A DNA stretch of 25,645 nt from contig BNVH01000059.1 of assembly GCA_025997955.1 (NCBI GenBank), forward strand, positions 1 to 25,645, in the 5' to 3' direction. Each line of letters starts with the position of its first letter. The stretch's first letter is position 1. The notes under the pieces are model-generated. The model did no database searches. It saw only the letters and a program-made list of their open reading frames with translations, and was not told the origin of the DNA. Source of the stretch: Synergistales bacterium (GTDB lineage Bacteria > Synergistota > Synergistia > Synergistales > Aminobacteriaceae). This document shows, in pieces, positions 14,977 through 21,721 of the stretch. Made by a program: the position numbers and the translations under genes.

Positions 14977-15630
14977 TTATAGCAATTCGTCGGCTATATC
15001 TATAACCCCGAACAAATCGCCGCATTTCCTAAAAAACAGCGACTCCATCTCAGGCGTGGACGGCAAAGTATCAGGAACCATGACTGAGCGTATCCCGGCT
15101 CTATGCGCCGCTCTGATGCCGTTATAAGAGTCCTCCAACACCAACGATTCGTCAGCGCCTACGCCAAGCTCTTTCAAGGCCAGCAAAAAAATATCGGGTT
15201 CGGGCTTGCCGTTTTGCACTCTGTCTCCGCAAATAATCGCGTCGAAGTCGTGCCCAAGACACGCGTTGTCCAAGTCAAAGCGCACAATTGGCTCCTCGGT
15301 GGATGAGGCTATAGCCGTCTTTATGCGCGCGTTTCTCAAATGGGCCAGCAATTCTCTCAGGCCAGGCTTCAGCGGCGTACCGTGTTCCTCTATATAAGAC
15401 GCCGAAAAATGAAGCCTGTCTTTACGCACGGCGTCGAAGTCAAAATCTGGGCCAAAATGCTCAGCCATTTGCCGCCTCGCGTTAGCCACAGTCGTGCCGA
15501 CGTGAGAGTGAATCATCTCGTCGGTCACCTCGTAGCCATGCAGCTTAGCGGCATACTTCCAACCTTTCATATTCAACATTTCCGTGTCGAACATCAGGCC
15601 GTCCATATCGAATATCACGGCTTTAAGCAA
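14977..15630 (-). CDS. HAD-superfamily hydrolase of the beta-phosphoglucomutase-like group
   Basis: This is a 217-residue cytosolic phosphatase or phosphomutase. HAD motif I is FDMDGLMFDTE (residues 7-17), with the nucleophile and acid/base aspartates. Motif II is the serine/threonine in AIASST, motif III the lysine in NGKPEPDIF, and motif IV is VLEDSYNGIRAAHRAG. A helical cap lies between motifs I and II. This layout suits small phosphosugars or nucleotides, but the substrate cannot be read from sequence. The start is TTG 15630, with GGGGAGGG 10 nt upstream; no ATG lies near. It sits 18 bp after the helicase and 26 bp before ogt. Confidence 0.9.
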   Translation of the reverse strand: MLKAVIFDMDGLMFDTEMLNMKGWKYAAKLHGYEVTDEMIHSHVGTTVANARRQMAEHFGPDFDFDAVRKDRLHFSASYIEEHGTPLKPGLRELLAHLRNARIKTAIASSTEEPIVRFDLDNACLGHDFDAIICGDRVQNGKPEPDIFLLALKELGVGADESLVLEDSYNGIRAAHRAGIRSVMVPDTLPSTPEMESLFFRKCGDLFGVIDIADELL

Positions 15631-15648
15631 GTAAAAACACCCTCCCCT

Positions 15649-17478
15649 TTAATTTTCGTCTCCCCTGCGCTTCTTTCTATCGTAGGCGTCACGCGAGCGC
15701 GACGCTCCCGAGCTTTGGACACGGGGCTTGACGTAGCCCTCATCCTCCGGGTAAAGGCCCCATTTGGCAAGCCCGGCCCGACCCTGTTCGAGGCGCGACA
15801 ACGCCTCCGGCAAAAGCTCTACCATGACATAATCGTCTTTTAGGCGTATAGCGCCCACCGCGCTTCTTTCGACTTTGAGGGCCGAGCAGAGCGCGTTCAA
15901 GATACGCCCGACGTCTTTTCCGCCGCCCGCGCGGGAAGCGCCGGTGTTACGCAGACGCGTCATAGTCCCGCGCGGACGGGCGCCGCCAGCGCCGCGACGG
16001 GCAACGCCACCGCGAGCGCCGCTCTCCTGCTCGCGTATAGGCGTGCGCTGCCTACGCTCGCGTTCACGTTCCAAGTCGGCGTTTATGCTGTATCCCTTAG
16101 CCGTCCTGGAATGCAGAGCTTCGAGCAGTTTGGCCACAAGCACCTTTGCGTCAGCGCGCTCAAGCATATCGCCGGCCCACTCAAGATACGCGTTTCCGCT
16201 TGCAAGCGGCGCAGTCAGGAGTTTTTCCTCCGCTACGTCGCGCTGTACGGCGTGAATCATCTCAAGGCTCGGTACGTCTTTCCATTCTATTTTCATCTGC
16301 GAGGAGCGCAGCATCATCTTGAAGCGCCCAGACTCCAAAGGCGACAAAAGTATGAGGTCTACGCCCTCGTTGCCGGCTCGCCCTGTGCGTCCGCTGCGAT
16401 GCACGAAAGTCTCCCTGTCGTCGGGCAAGCCCAACTGAATCACGTGCGTCACACCTTCCACGTCAAGCCCGCGCGCCGCCACGTTTGTGGCTACAAGGTA
16501 TGGCATGGAGCCAGATTTGAACGAGGCCAAGACGGCGTTGCGCTCGCGCTGAGTCATCTCACCGTGAAGCGCCGCCGCGCTGAAGCCATCGTCCTGAAGT
16601 TTTTGAGCTATCTCTATAGATTCAAGCCTTGTGTGGCAGAAAAGCAGTCCGCGCTTAGGACGCTCCCACAGCAAAATATTTACAAGTCCCTCGAAGCGGC
16701 GGCGGGACGGTACCATATAGACTCGGTGCAGAATATCCTCGTGCTGGTCGCCGTCATGTACAAGCGAGATGACTACGGGGTTTTTGAGATAACGGTTGGC
16801 AAGCTCACGCACCTCGGCAGGCATAGTCGCGGAGAAGAGCCATGTGCGCCGCTCTTTGGGCAGGGCGTTCAAAATCCCCTCAAGCTCGTCACGGAAACCC
16901 ATGTCGAGCATCTGATCTCCCTCGTCGAGGACGACGCAGTCTATGTTTTTTGTATCAAGACTGCCACGCTCCACGTGGTCAAGCGTACGGCCCGGCGTCC
17001 CAACTACTATGGCCGCGCCCTCGCGCAAAGATCTGAGCTGCGGCGACATCTCGAGCCCGCCCACGAGCGAAACCACGGAAATATCCAAAAAGCGCGTCAG
17101 CCACTCGGCCTCACGCGCCGTCTGCTGAGCCAACTCCCTTGTAGGCGATAACACAAGCATACTCGGGCGGCGCTCTCTTTGTTTCATATCTTTTAAAAGA
17201 GGCAAAAGAAACGCCAGTGTCTTGCCTGAGCCGGTTTTAGCTCTCACTATCATGTCGACGTCAAAAGACCCGGCCTCCAACACCTTTTGCTGAACCGGCG
17301 TGGGAGTGACAAATCCCTTACGCTCAATGGCCTTCAAAAGCTCCTCGCGTATACCGAACGACTTGAAAGTAATCTCTGCCGTTTCCTCTTCGATATTTTC
17401 CCTTACGTCTTCCGCTACGTCGGTTATCGTATCTTTTTCCGTATCCTGTTCCATATTTGCGCCAATGTTTCCTTTCAT
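15649..17478 (-). CDS. deaD: DEAD-box-family ATP-dependent RNA helicase with DbpA-type RNA-binding domain (motif II is DEGD)
   Basis: This is a 609-residue RNA helicase of the CsdA/DeaD-CshA type that unwinds short RNA duplexes in ribosome assembly, mRNA decay or cold response. Motifs in order: Q motif GFVTPTPVQQ, motif I AKTGSGKT (80-87), Ia PTRELAQQ, Ib TPGRTLDH, motif II DEGD (185-188, not DEAD), III SAT, V NVAARGLDV and VI HRSGRTGRAG. A C-terminal Arg/Gly-rich linker (SGARGGVARRGAGGARPRG) leads to a DbpA-like domain (LNALCSALKVERSAVGAIRL). ATG 17478 has GGAGGG 5 nt upstream; an upstream in-frame start at 17511 would cover that site. It heads the transcript with the HAD gene and ogt. Confidence 0.95.
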   Translation of the reverse strand: MKGNIGANMEQDTEKDTITDVAEDVRENIEEETAEITFKSFGIREELLKAIERKGFVTPTPVQQKVLEAGSFDVDMIVRAKTGSGKTLAFLLPLLKDMKQRERRPSMLVLSPTRELAQQTAREAEWLTRFLDISVVSLVGGLEMSPQLRSLREGAAIVVGTPGRTLDHVERGSLDTKNIDCVVLDEGDQMLDMGFRDELEGILNALPKERRTWLFSATMPAEVRELANRYLKNPVVISLVHDGDQHEDILHRVYMVPSRRRFEGLVNILLWERPKRGLLFCHTRLESIEIAQKLQDDGFSAAALHGEMTQRERNAVLASFKSGSMPYLVATNVAARGLDVEGVTHVIQLGLPDDRETFVHRSGRTGRAGNEGVDLILLSPLESGRFKMMLRSSQMKIEWKDVPSLEMIHAVQRDVAEEKLLTAPLASGNAYLEWAGDMLERADAKVLVAKLLEALHSRTAKGYSINADLERERERRQRTPIREQESGARGGVARRGAGGARPRGTMTRLRNTGASRAGGGKDVGRILNALCSALKVERSAVGAIRLKDDYVMVELLPEALSRLEQGRAGLAKWGLYPEDEGYVKPRVQSSGASRSRDAYDRKKRRGDEN

Positions 17479-17483
17479 ATTTT

Positions 17484-17525
17484 CCCTCCAAAAAACAGGA
17501 GGTAACCTCACAGGCCACCCCCTCC
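17484..17525 (-). promoter_or_regulatory. leader of the helicase mRNA with alternative GGAGG/CCTCC pairings
   Basis: Reading the minus strand, GGAGG (17525-17521) comes first, then GAGG-TTA-CCTC (17509-17499), then CCTCC (17502-17498), and last the ribosome binding site GGAGG (17489-17485). CCTCC can pair with the ribosome binding site (5 bp, 8-nt loop TGTTTTTT) or with either upstream purine block. The pairings exclude one another, so the leader could switch translation on and off. Energies were not computed. Confidence 0.35.
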
Positions 17526-17552
17526 AAAGTTTCCAACTGAATAACCGTTTAC

Positions 17553-17580
17553 ATTATCCGCTACTCACGACACTTGTCAA
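17553..17580 (-). promoter_or_regulatory. sigma70-type promoter for the helicase-HAD-ogt transcript
   Basis: On the minus strand, a perfect TTGACA (17580-17575) is followed after 16 bp by GATAAT (17558-17553). Transcription would start near 17546, about 68 nt before the helicase ATG. Confidence 0.7.
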
Positions 17581-17610
17581 GATTGAAAAATTGCTTAATT
17601 TGAGATTTCG

Positions 17611-17624
17611 TTATTCATGAATAA
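17611..17624. promoter_or_regulatory. 14-bp perfect palindrome upstream of the helicase promoter
   Basis: TTATTCATGAATAA is a perfect palindrome 30 bp upstream of the helicase -35 box and 13 bp after the aminotransferase stop codon. It could be a dimeric regulator site. It lacks a T run and has no loop, so it is a poor terminator candidate. Confidence 0.3.
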
Positions 17625-17636
17625 TCGAGCCCATCC

Positions 17637-18464
17637 TTACTCCAACCATTCCTGAATATGCTCGATATAGGCCCCCGACAGTTTTTTTGTCATGGCCCCG
17701 ACGCAGCCGTCGCCTATTATCTGAGAACCGACTCGCACCACCGGGAGGATTTTTTTGACGCTGCCAGTGATAAACGCTTCGGAACACTGCGGAAGCTCGG
17801 ACAACAGCGGGCAGCGCTCCTCCACCTCAATGCTCATTCCACGCGCTAAGTCGAGGACGGCTTGCCGCGTCGTGCCCTTCAGAACGCGCGTCAGGGGAGC
17901 CGTAATGAGAGCGTCGTTTAGCACGACGAAAAATGAGCTGTGGGCGCTTTCCGTTATCTCACCTTCGGGGCAATACAGTATCTCCGTATGCTCGTCGTGA
18001 GGGGCGAGAGCGTAGGCTTTACGGTAGTCAACGCTCTTTATGGACGGGTCCTCGCGATAGTCGTCTATCGGCTCAAGGCGGATGCCCTGTTCGTAAAACT
18101 CGCGGGGGGGGAGGTCAAGAGGCTCAAAGGTCACAAAAAATCGCGGGTTTGTAAAGCCGCGCACCCTATCGAAATCGTCGCCGCCCGAAAGGTAGGTTTT
18201 TATAAGAAGCTCGCCGTCGAGCTTGCTTATCCCCTCGCGTATGACATCGCGCATCTCCGATATGCCAAGGGGCGAAACTATATAAGAGCTCTTCGCGCTA
18301 AACAAAAAGCGCTCAAGGTGCGGCGTGAGCATGAGAGGCCGCCTATTGTAAGTGCTTATGGACTCGAAAACGCCTATAGCGCGCTGAATTATAAGGTCAC
18401 TCACGGGCAGGCGAGCTTCTTCGGGCGAGACAAAAGCCCCCTCAAGATAACAAAGTTTTATCAT
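17637..18464 (-). CDS. class IV PLP-dependent aminotransferase (branched-chain / D-amino acid aminotransferase-like)
   Basis: This 275-residue fold-type IV PLP enzyme starts IKLCYLEGAFV and carries ISTYNRRPLMLTPHLERF. The probable PLP lysine is in IKSVDYRKAYA. The cofactor-binding segment GEITESAHSSFFVV is followed by KGTTRQAVLDLA and EAFITGSVKKILPV. This matches the branched-chain aminotransferase, D-alanine aminotransferase and aminodeoxychorismate lyase group. The D-alanine type would link to peptidoglycan, but the sequence does not settle the substrate. ATG 18464 has AGGAGG 9 nt upstream; an in-frame TTG at 18485 precedes that site and is rejected. It is a single gene between two promoter regions. 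Confidence 0.88.
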   Translation of the reverse strand: MIKLCYLEGAFVSPEEARLPVSDLIIQRAIGVFESISTYNRRPLMLTPHLERFLFSAKSSYIVSPLGISEMRDVIREGISKLDGELLIKTYLSGGDDFDRVRGFTNPRFFVTFEPLDLPPREFYEQGIRLEPIDDYREDPSIKSVDYRKAYALAPHDEHTEILYCPEGEITESAHSSFFVVLNDALITAPLTRVLKGTTRQAVLDLARGMSIEVEERCPLLSELPQCSEAFITGSVKKILPVVRVGSQIIGDGCVGAMTKKLSGAYIEHIQEWLE

Positions 18465-18574
18465 AAACAAAAGCCTCCTGCGCAAAATAAAACTATAAAA
18501 TTCGGACTTCGATAAAATTTAAACAAATTAACGCAAAGCATAGAGCACAATGTACAATGTTTACGGTGAATTGT

Positions 18575-18595
18575 AAATATTTTCGTAAAATATTT
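18575..18595. promoter_or_regulatory. AT-rich inverted repeat in the divergent intergenic region
   Basis: AAATATTTT (18575-18583) and AAAATATTT (18587-18595) form a 9-bp inverted repeat with a CGT spacer, 26 bp before the cyclophilin start. The 10-bp palindrome CTAAATTTAG follows (18598-18607), and a direct repeat of ACAATGT (18547-18560) lies upstream. The 157-bp gap between the divergent aminotransferase and cyclophilin genes must hold both promoters, but I cannot choose a convincing -35/-10 pair. The repeat may be an operator or only AT-rich spacer. Confidence 0.3.
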
Positions 18596-18621
18596 TTCTA
18601 AATTTAGGGAGGAATTTTTGT

Positions 18622-19200
18622 ATGTGGAAAATGGCTTTTGTGTCGGCGTTGTTGGCGGCTTGCTCGTTTGCTTGGGCTGAGGGCGCGGTCGCGGCGGAAG
18701 ATGCCGCTGCATCAGACGGAGCGAGCCCGGCTTTCGGGCGCCCCGTGGCGGTGTTCGATACGTCTATGGGGGTTTTTAAGGTCGAGCTTTTCACGGACAT
18801 AGCTCCCGTGACGGCCGGGAACTTCATTGAGCTGGCCGAGAAGGGTTTTTATAACGGCGTTATTTTTCATCGCGTCATAGATAAATTTATGATTCAGGGC
18901 GGCGACCCGACCGGTAAGGGGAGCGAAGGTCCGGGCTATACCATAAAAGACGAGTTCGGGGAGGGGCTATTGCACGACAAGCCCGGCGTTCTCTCCATGG
19001 CCAACGCGGGGCCCAACACAGGCGGCTCTCAGTTCTTCGTTACGCTTGTCCCGACAGAGTGGCTCAACGGCAAGCACGCGATATTCGGACGCGTGATAGA
19101 GGGTATGGACGTGGTAAACGCCATCGGCAAGACGGAGACCGACAGGAGAGACAGGCCCAAGACGCCTGTCGTAATGAAAACGGTAACCATAGAAAGATAG
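18622..19200 (+). CDS. exported cyclophilin-type peptidyl-prolyl cis-trans isomerase
   Basis: This 192-residue isomerase catalyses proline cis-trans isomerisation, here probably outside the cytoplasm. It begins with the signal peptide MWKMAFVSALLAACSFAWA. Either signal peptidase I cleaves after AWA or AVA, or the LAAC sequence acts as a short lipobox with Cys14 as lipid anchor. The cyclophilin core starts at about residue 40 with GVFKVELFTDIAPVTAGNF, then FHRVIDKFMIQGGDP, then MANAGPNTGGSQFFVTL, which holds the active-site Arg, Phe, Met and Gln pattern. ATG 18622 has AGGGAGG at 9-nt spacing. It is convergent with dprA, with only 3 bp between the stops. Confidence 0.95.
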   Translation: MWKMAFVSALLAACSFAWAEGAVAAEDAAASDGASPAFGRPVAVFDTSMGVFKVELFTDIAPVTAGNFIELAEKGFYNGVIFHRVIDKFMIQGGDPTGKGSEGPGYTIKDEFGEGLLHDKPGVLSMANAGPNTGGSQFFVTLVPTEWLNGKHAIFGRVIEGMDVVNAIGKTETDRRDRPKTPVVMKTVTIER

Positions 19201-19203
19201 CGC

Positions 19204-20292
19204 TCACAACACCCCGGGGCTGTACCGCCCCGGGCCGGACTGTATGACGAGGCCATAGGCGGAAAGCGTCGCTAAGCCGCTTTGAGCCTCCACAAAACCC
19301 AAATCGCCGGTAGCCATAATGTCGTCCACCGTCCTGTTTCCCTGTTTTCGCAAAATCTCCAAAATAGCCTTCTCGCTGTTCGACAAAACGGGGGCGTCGT
19401 GGGTCTCGCCGCTTTGAAAATCCAAAAACAGCTGTCCGTAGTGACCCGATATTTTTTCGGCAAAATCCTCTATGTCGCAGAGGACGTTCGCGCCGTCGCG
19501 GAGAAGCGCGTTGGCGCCGCGCGACTGCTTATCGGACAGTCTCCCCGGCACAGCCCACACTTCGCGCCCGGTGTCCGAAGCCAAACGGGCCGTGATCATC
19601 GAGCCCCCGTCCTCGGGAGACTCGACCACGACGACCGTTCCGGCGAGGCCAACTATAATGCGGTTGCGCAGCGGAAAATGCCAGGACTCGCCGCCCATGC
19701 CCATCGGATACTCAGACACTATCGCCCCAGTCTTAGCTATTTCATAAAACATCTCTTTGTTTTCGGCTGGGTAAACTTTGTCTATGGCCGTACCGAACAC
19801 CACGGTGGTGACGCCGCCCTCCGACATACAAGCCTTGTGTCCGGCTGTATCTATTCCGACCGCGCCTCCGCTCACCACCTGAAAGCCGACCTTCACCGCG
19901 GCGCGAGCTAACGCGTCAGCCACGGATTTTCCGTATTGGCTGCACCTTCTTGTGCCCACGATGGCCACGCTCGGTTTTGTTTCGTTCAGGTTGCCTTTGA
20001 CGTAAATGCCAATGGGAGGCTTTTGCAGGTCTTTTAGGCGAGATGGGTAGTCCGCGTCGTCTATGGTCACAAATCTCGAGCCAAAAGACAGGACTCTTTC
20101 CATCTCCCGCTCTGGCCAATCGCGCTCGGTGATTAACTTCGTAAGCGCCGAGAGCGACGACGGCCGCATGGAAAGTTTATCGAGACAAGCGCCATTTATG
20201 AGCCCCGCTGGGTCGCCCTTTATCGCCTCCCACGCGGAAAGCGGCGCAAGACAGGCATTCAGGAGAAGTTTGGCTTTTAAAGAATCTTCCAT
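19204..20292 (-). CDS. dprA: DNA-processing protein DprA
   Basis: DprA binds incoming single-stranded DNA and loads RecA during natural transformation. It is also widespread in species not known to be competent. The 362-residue protein has the Rossmann-like DprA domain (about 75-280) with VAIVGTRRCSQYG, VSGGAVGIDTAGHKACMSEG, FPLRNRIIVGL and VVVVESPEDGGSMITARLA. A C-terminal winged-helix segment (GNRTVDDIMATGDL to GLVIQSGPGRYSPG) follows. ATG 20292 lies inside the end of rdgB (16-bp overlap), with GGAG 11 nt upstream. It is the last gene of the minus-strand block. A GC hairpin lies within its final codons. Confidence 0.95.
   Translation of the reverse strand: MEDSLKAKLLLNACLAPLSAWEAIKGDPAGLINGACLDKLSMRPSSLSALTKLITERDWPEREMERVLSFGSRFVTIDDADYPSRLKDLQKPPIGIYVKGNLNETKPSVAIVGTRRCSQYGKSVADALARAAVKVGFQVVSGGAVGIDTAGHKACMSEGGVTTVVFGTAIDKVYPAENKEMFYEIAKTGAIVSEYPMGMGGESWHFPLRNRIIVGLAGTVVVVESPEDGGSMITARLASDTGREVWAVPGRLSDKQSRGANALLRDGANVLCDIEDFAEKISGHYGQLFLDFQSGETHDAPVLSNSEKAILEILRKQGNRTVDDIMATGDLGFVEAQSGLATLSAYGLVIQSGPGRYSPGVL
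19213..19234. terminator. GC-rich stem-loop at the cyclophilin/dprA convergent junction
   Basis: CCCGGGGC (19213-19220) and GCCCCGGG (19227-19234) form a perfect 8-bp stem with the loop TGTACC. It lies 12 bp after the cyclophilin stop and within the last codons of dprA. There is no T run on the plus side and only scattered T on the minus side, so it is a stem-loop that may stabilise or end one or both transcripts. Confidence 0.45.
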
Positions 20293-20864
20293 GAGTCAAG
20301 AATCTCCAAGAGGTTTTGGACGGCTTTGGCGCGGTGGGAAATTTTGTTTTTGACCTCAGTTGGAAGTTCGGCGAAAGAGAGGTCGAACCCGTCCGGGACA
20401 AAAAGTGGGTCGTAACCGAAGCCGCCCTTGCCTGACGTATTGCCCGTTATCCGCCCGCCGCATACGCCCTCGCACACCAATGTCCAGTCCGGCGTAGCCA
20501 AAGCCACGTCCGCCACAAAAAACGCGCGGCGGTTAGTATGTCCTTCCATCTGAGAGAGGAGCTGGGCATTGCGGTCAAAATCCGTGCCAAGAGCCGCCCG
20601 CGCGGAGAATAGCCCGGGGCGCCAACCGAGGGCGCCTACCTCAAGCCCGCTGTCGTCGGACAAAGCTGGGAGTCCGGAAGCGGCGGCCCAAGCCTTGGCC
20701 TTCAGGACGGCGTTAGACGCGTAAGTAGCGCCGCTTTCCTCCACTTCAAGCGGCGCCACGCGGGGCGCAAATAAGAGCTCGCGGGTCAAACGGCCCGTCA
20801 AAATATCCTTAAATTCTCCGTATTTGCCTTGGTTCGCGGTGGCAAGCAAAATAACGTCAAACAT
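20277..20864 (-). CDS. rdgB: XTP/dITP diphosphatase (non-canonical purine NTP pyrophosphatase, RdgB/HAM1)
   Basis: This enzyme hydrolyses XTP, ITP and dITP to the monophosphates so that deaminated purines stay out of DNA and RNA. The 195-residue product has the family's size. It carries LLATANQGKYGEF at the start, LSDDSGLEVGAL in the middle, GKGGFGYDPLFVPDG and KNKISHRAKA near the end, the complete nucleotide-binding set. ATG 20864 is 12 bp after the GerMN gene stop and has no Shine-Dalgarno sequence, so it probably depends on re-initiation. Its end overlaps the dprA start by 16 bp. Together with dut it forms a nucleotide-pool cleaning theme in this window. Confidence 0.97.
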   Translation of the reverse strand: MFDVILLATANQGKYGEFKDILTGRLTRELLFAPRVAPLEVEESGATYASNAVLKAKAWAAASGLPALSDDSGLEVGALGWRPGLFSARAALGTDFDRNAQLLSQMEGHTNRRAFFVADVALATPDWTLVCEGVCGGRITGNTSGKGGFGYDPLFVPDGFDLSFAELPTEVKNKISHRAKAVQNLLEILDSWKIL

Positions 20865-20876
20865 CTGGAGTTTGGA

Positions 20877-21707
20877 CTATTTAGGCAGCTGCCATGTCGC
20901 GGTCAAATCCACAGGCGCGCCGGACGTTACGATTTTGGAGTCCACAAGAAAGCGGACTTTTTCTATGGGCTGAAAATTATCCTTCATGGTACGCACGACG
21001 CCTGTGATAAAAAGCGCGCTCGCCTTGGCCCCGCATGAGGCGAGCGCCTGCAAAAACGGAGCTGAGAAGTCTATGTAGACGGTGTCGACGTTTCTGAAAA
21101 CATGCTTTACATAGACATCTTTGCCGAACAGCCCGCTTCGCTCCAATAATTTGAGTACTATCTCGCTGATATTATCCTCGCGGGTCTGCGCTATTATCTC
21201 TACTTTATCTTCCGCTATCGTTTCGTTTTGCGGATAATAAATAGACACCATAGTTTTTTGCATGTCAAGCTTGGCGTCAGACGCAAACTCAGCGTTATCC
21301 GCGCTGAGCGCGGATAACTCGTCGGCTCCAAAAGTCTCCGGCCTGAGCATGCTCTGCTTGTCCATCAGGAGCAGCACGTAAGACGTCCCCATATATCCCA
21401 CGACAAAACAAAACAAAATGACGCCGCACCAAGCTAAAAGGCGCAACATCAGCGGAGCTTTCCGTTTTATGGGCTCCACGCCCCTTATTGGCTCCGGAGC
21501 GTCGTCGTAATAATCGTCGTAATCGTAGGGCTGAGCAAAACGGCGGCGGCGGGCGCTATCCTGCCTGCTTCGCTTCGCGGCCATATCCAACTCAAGCTCC
21601 CGCTCCAACTCTTTTTCAATCTCTTTTTCGGCTTCTTCTCTGAGTCTGCGTTTAGTGTCGGCGCTTGCGCGGCTTCTGACAACGCGCTTGTTTTCGCGGC
21701 GAAACAT
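20877..21707 (-). CDS. GerMN-domain membrane-anchored protein with charged cytoplasmic N-terminus
   Basis: This is a 276-residue single-pass membrane protein. The first ~65 residues are highly charged and helical (EAEKEIEKELERELELDM is coiled-coil-like), followed by the acidic aromatic stretch YDYDDYYDD. A membrane segment (about 103-130, LLAWCGVILFCFVVGYMGT) leads to an outer GerMN domain (about 160-270) with VSIYYPQNETI, VYIDFSAPF and VDLTATWQL. GerMN is named from spore germination proteins, but is also common next to amidases in non-spore-formers. ATG 21707 has TTGGAG at 7-nt spacing and is preferred over GTG 21716, which overlaps that site. It lies just after the amidase gene. Confidence 0.82.
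   Translation of the reverse strand: MFRRENKRVVRSRASADTKRRLREEAEKEIEKELERELELDMAAKRSRQDSARRRRFAQPYDYDDYYDDAPEPIRGVEPIKRKAPLMLRLLAWCGVILFCFVVGYMGTSYVLLLMDKQSMLRPETFGADELSALSADNAEFASDAKLDMQKTMVSIYYPQNETIAEDKVEIIAQTREDNISEIVLKLLERSGLFGKDVYVKHVFRNVDTVYIDFSAPFLQALASCGAKASALFITGVVRTMKDNFQPIEKVRFLVDSKIVTSGAPVDLTATWQLPK
21294..21318. repeat. 11-bp inverted repeat inside the GerMN gene
   Basis: GTTATCCGCGC (21294-21304) and GCGCGGATAAC (21308-21318) are perfect inverted copies with a TGA spacer. They lie in the codons for LSALSADNA, just outside the membrane segment. No function is apparent. Confidence 0.85.
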
Positions 21708-21721
21708 CGTCTTCACTCCAA

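Noticed and set aside
16111..17151. A 346-codon open frame on the plus strand
   Set aside because: It is antisense to the helicase motif region, has no ribosome binding site and no recognisable domain; it mirrors the codon bias of the real gene.
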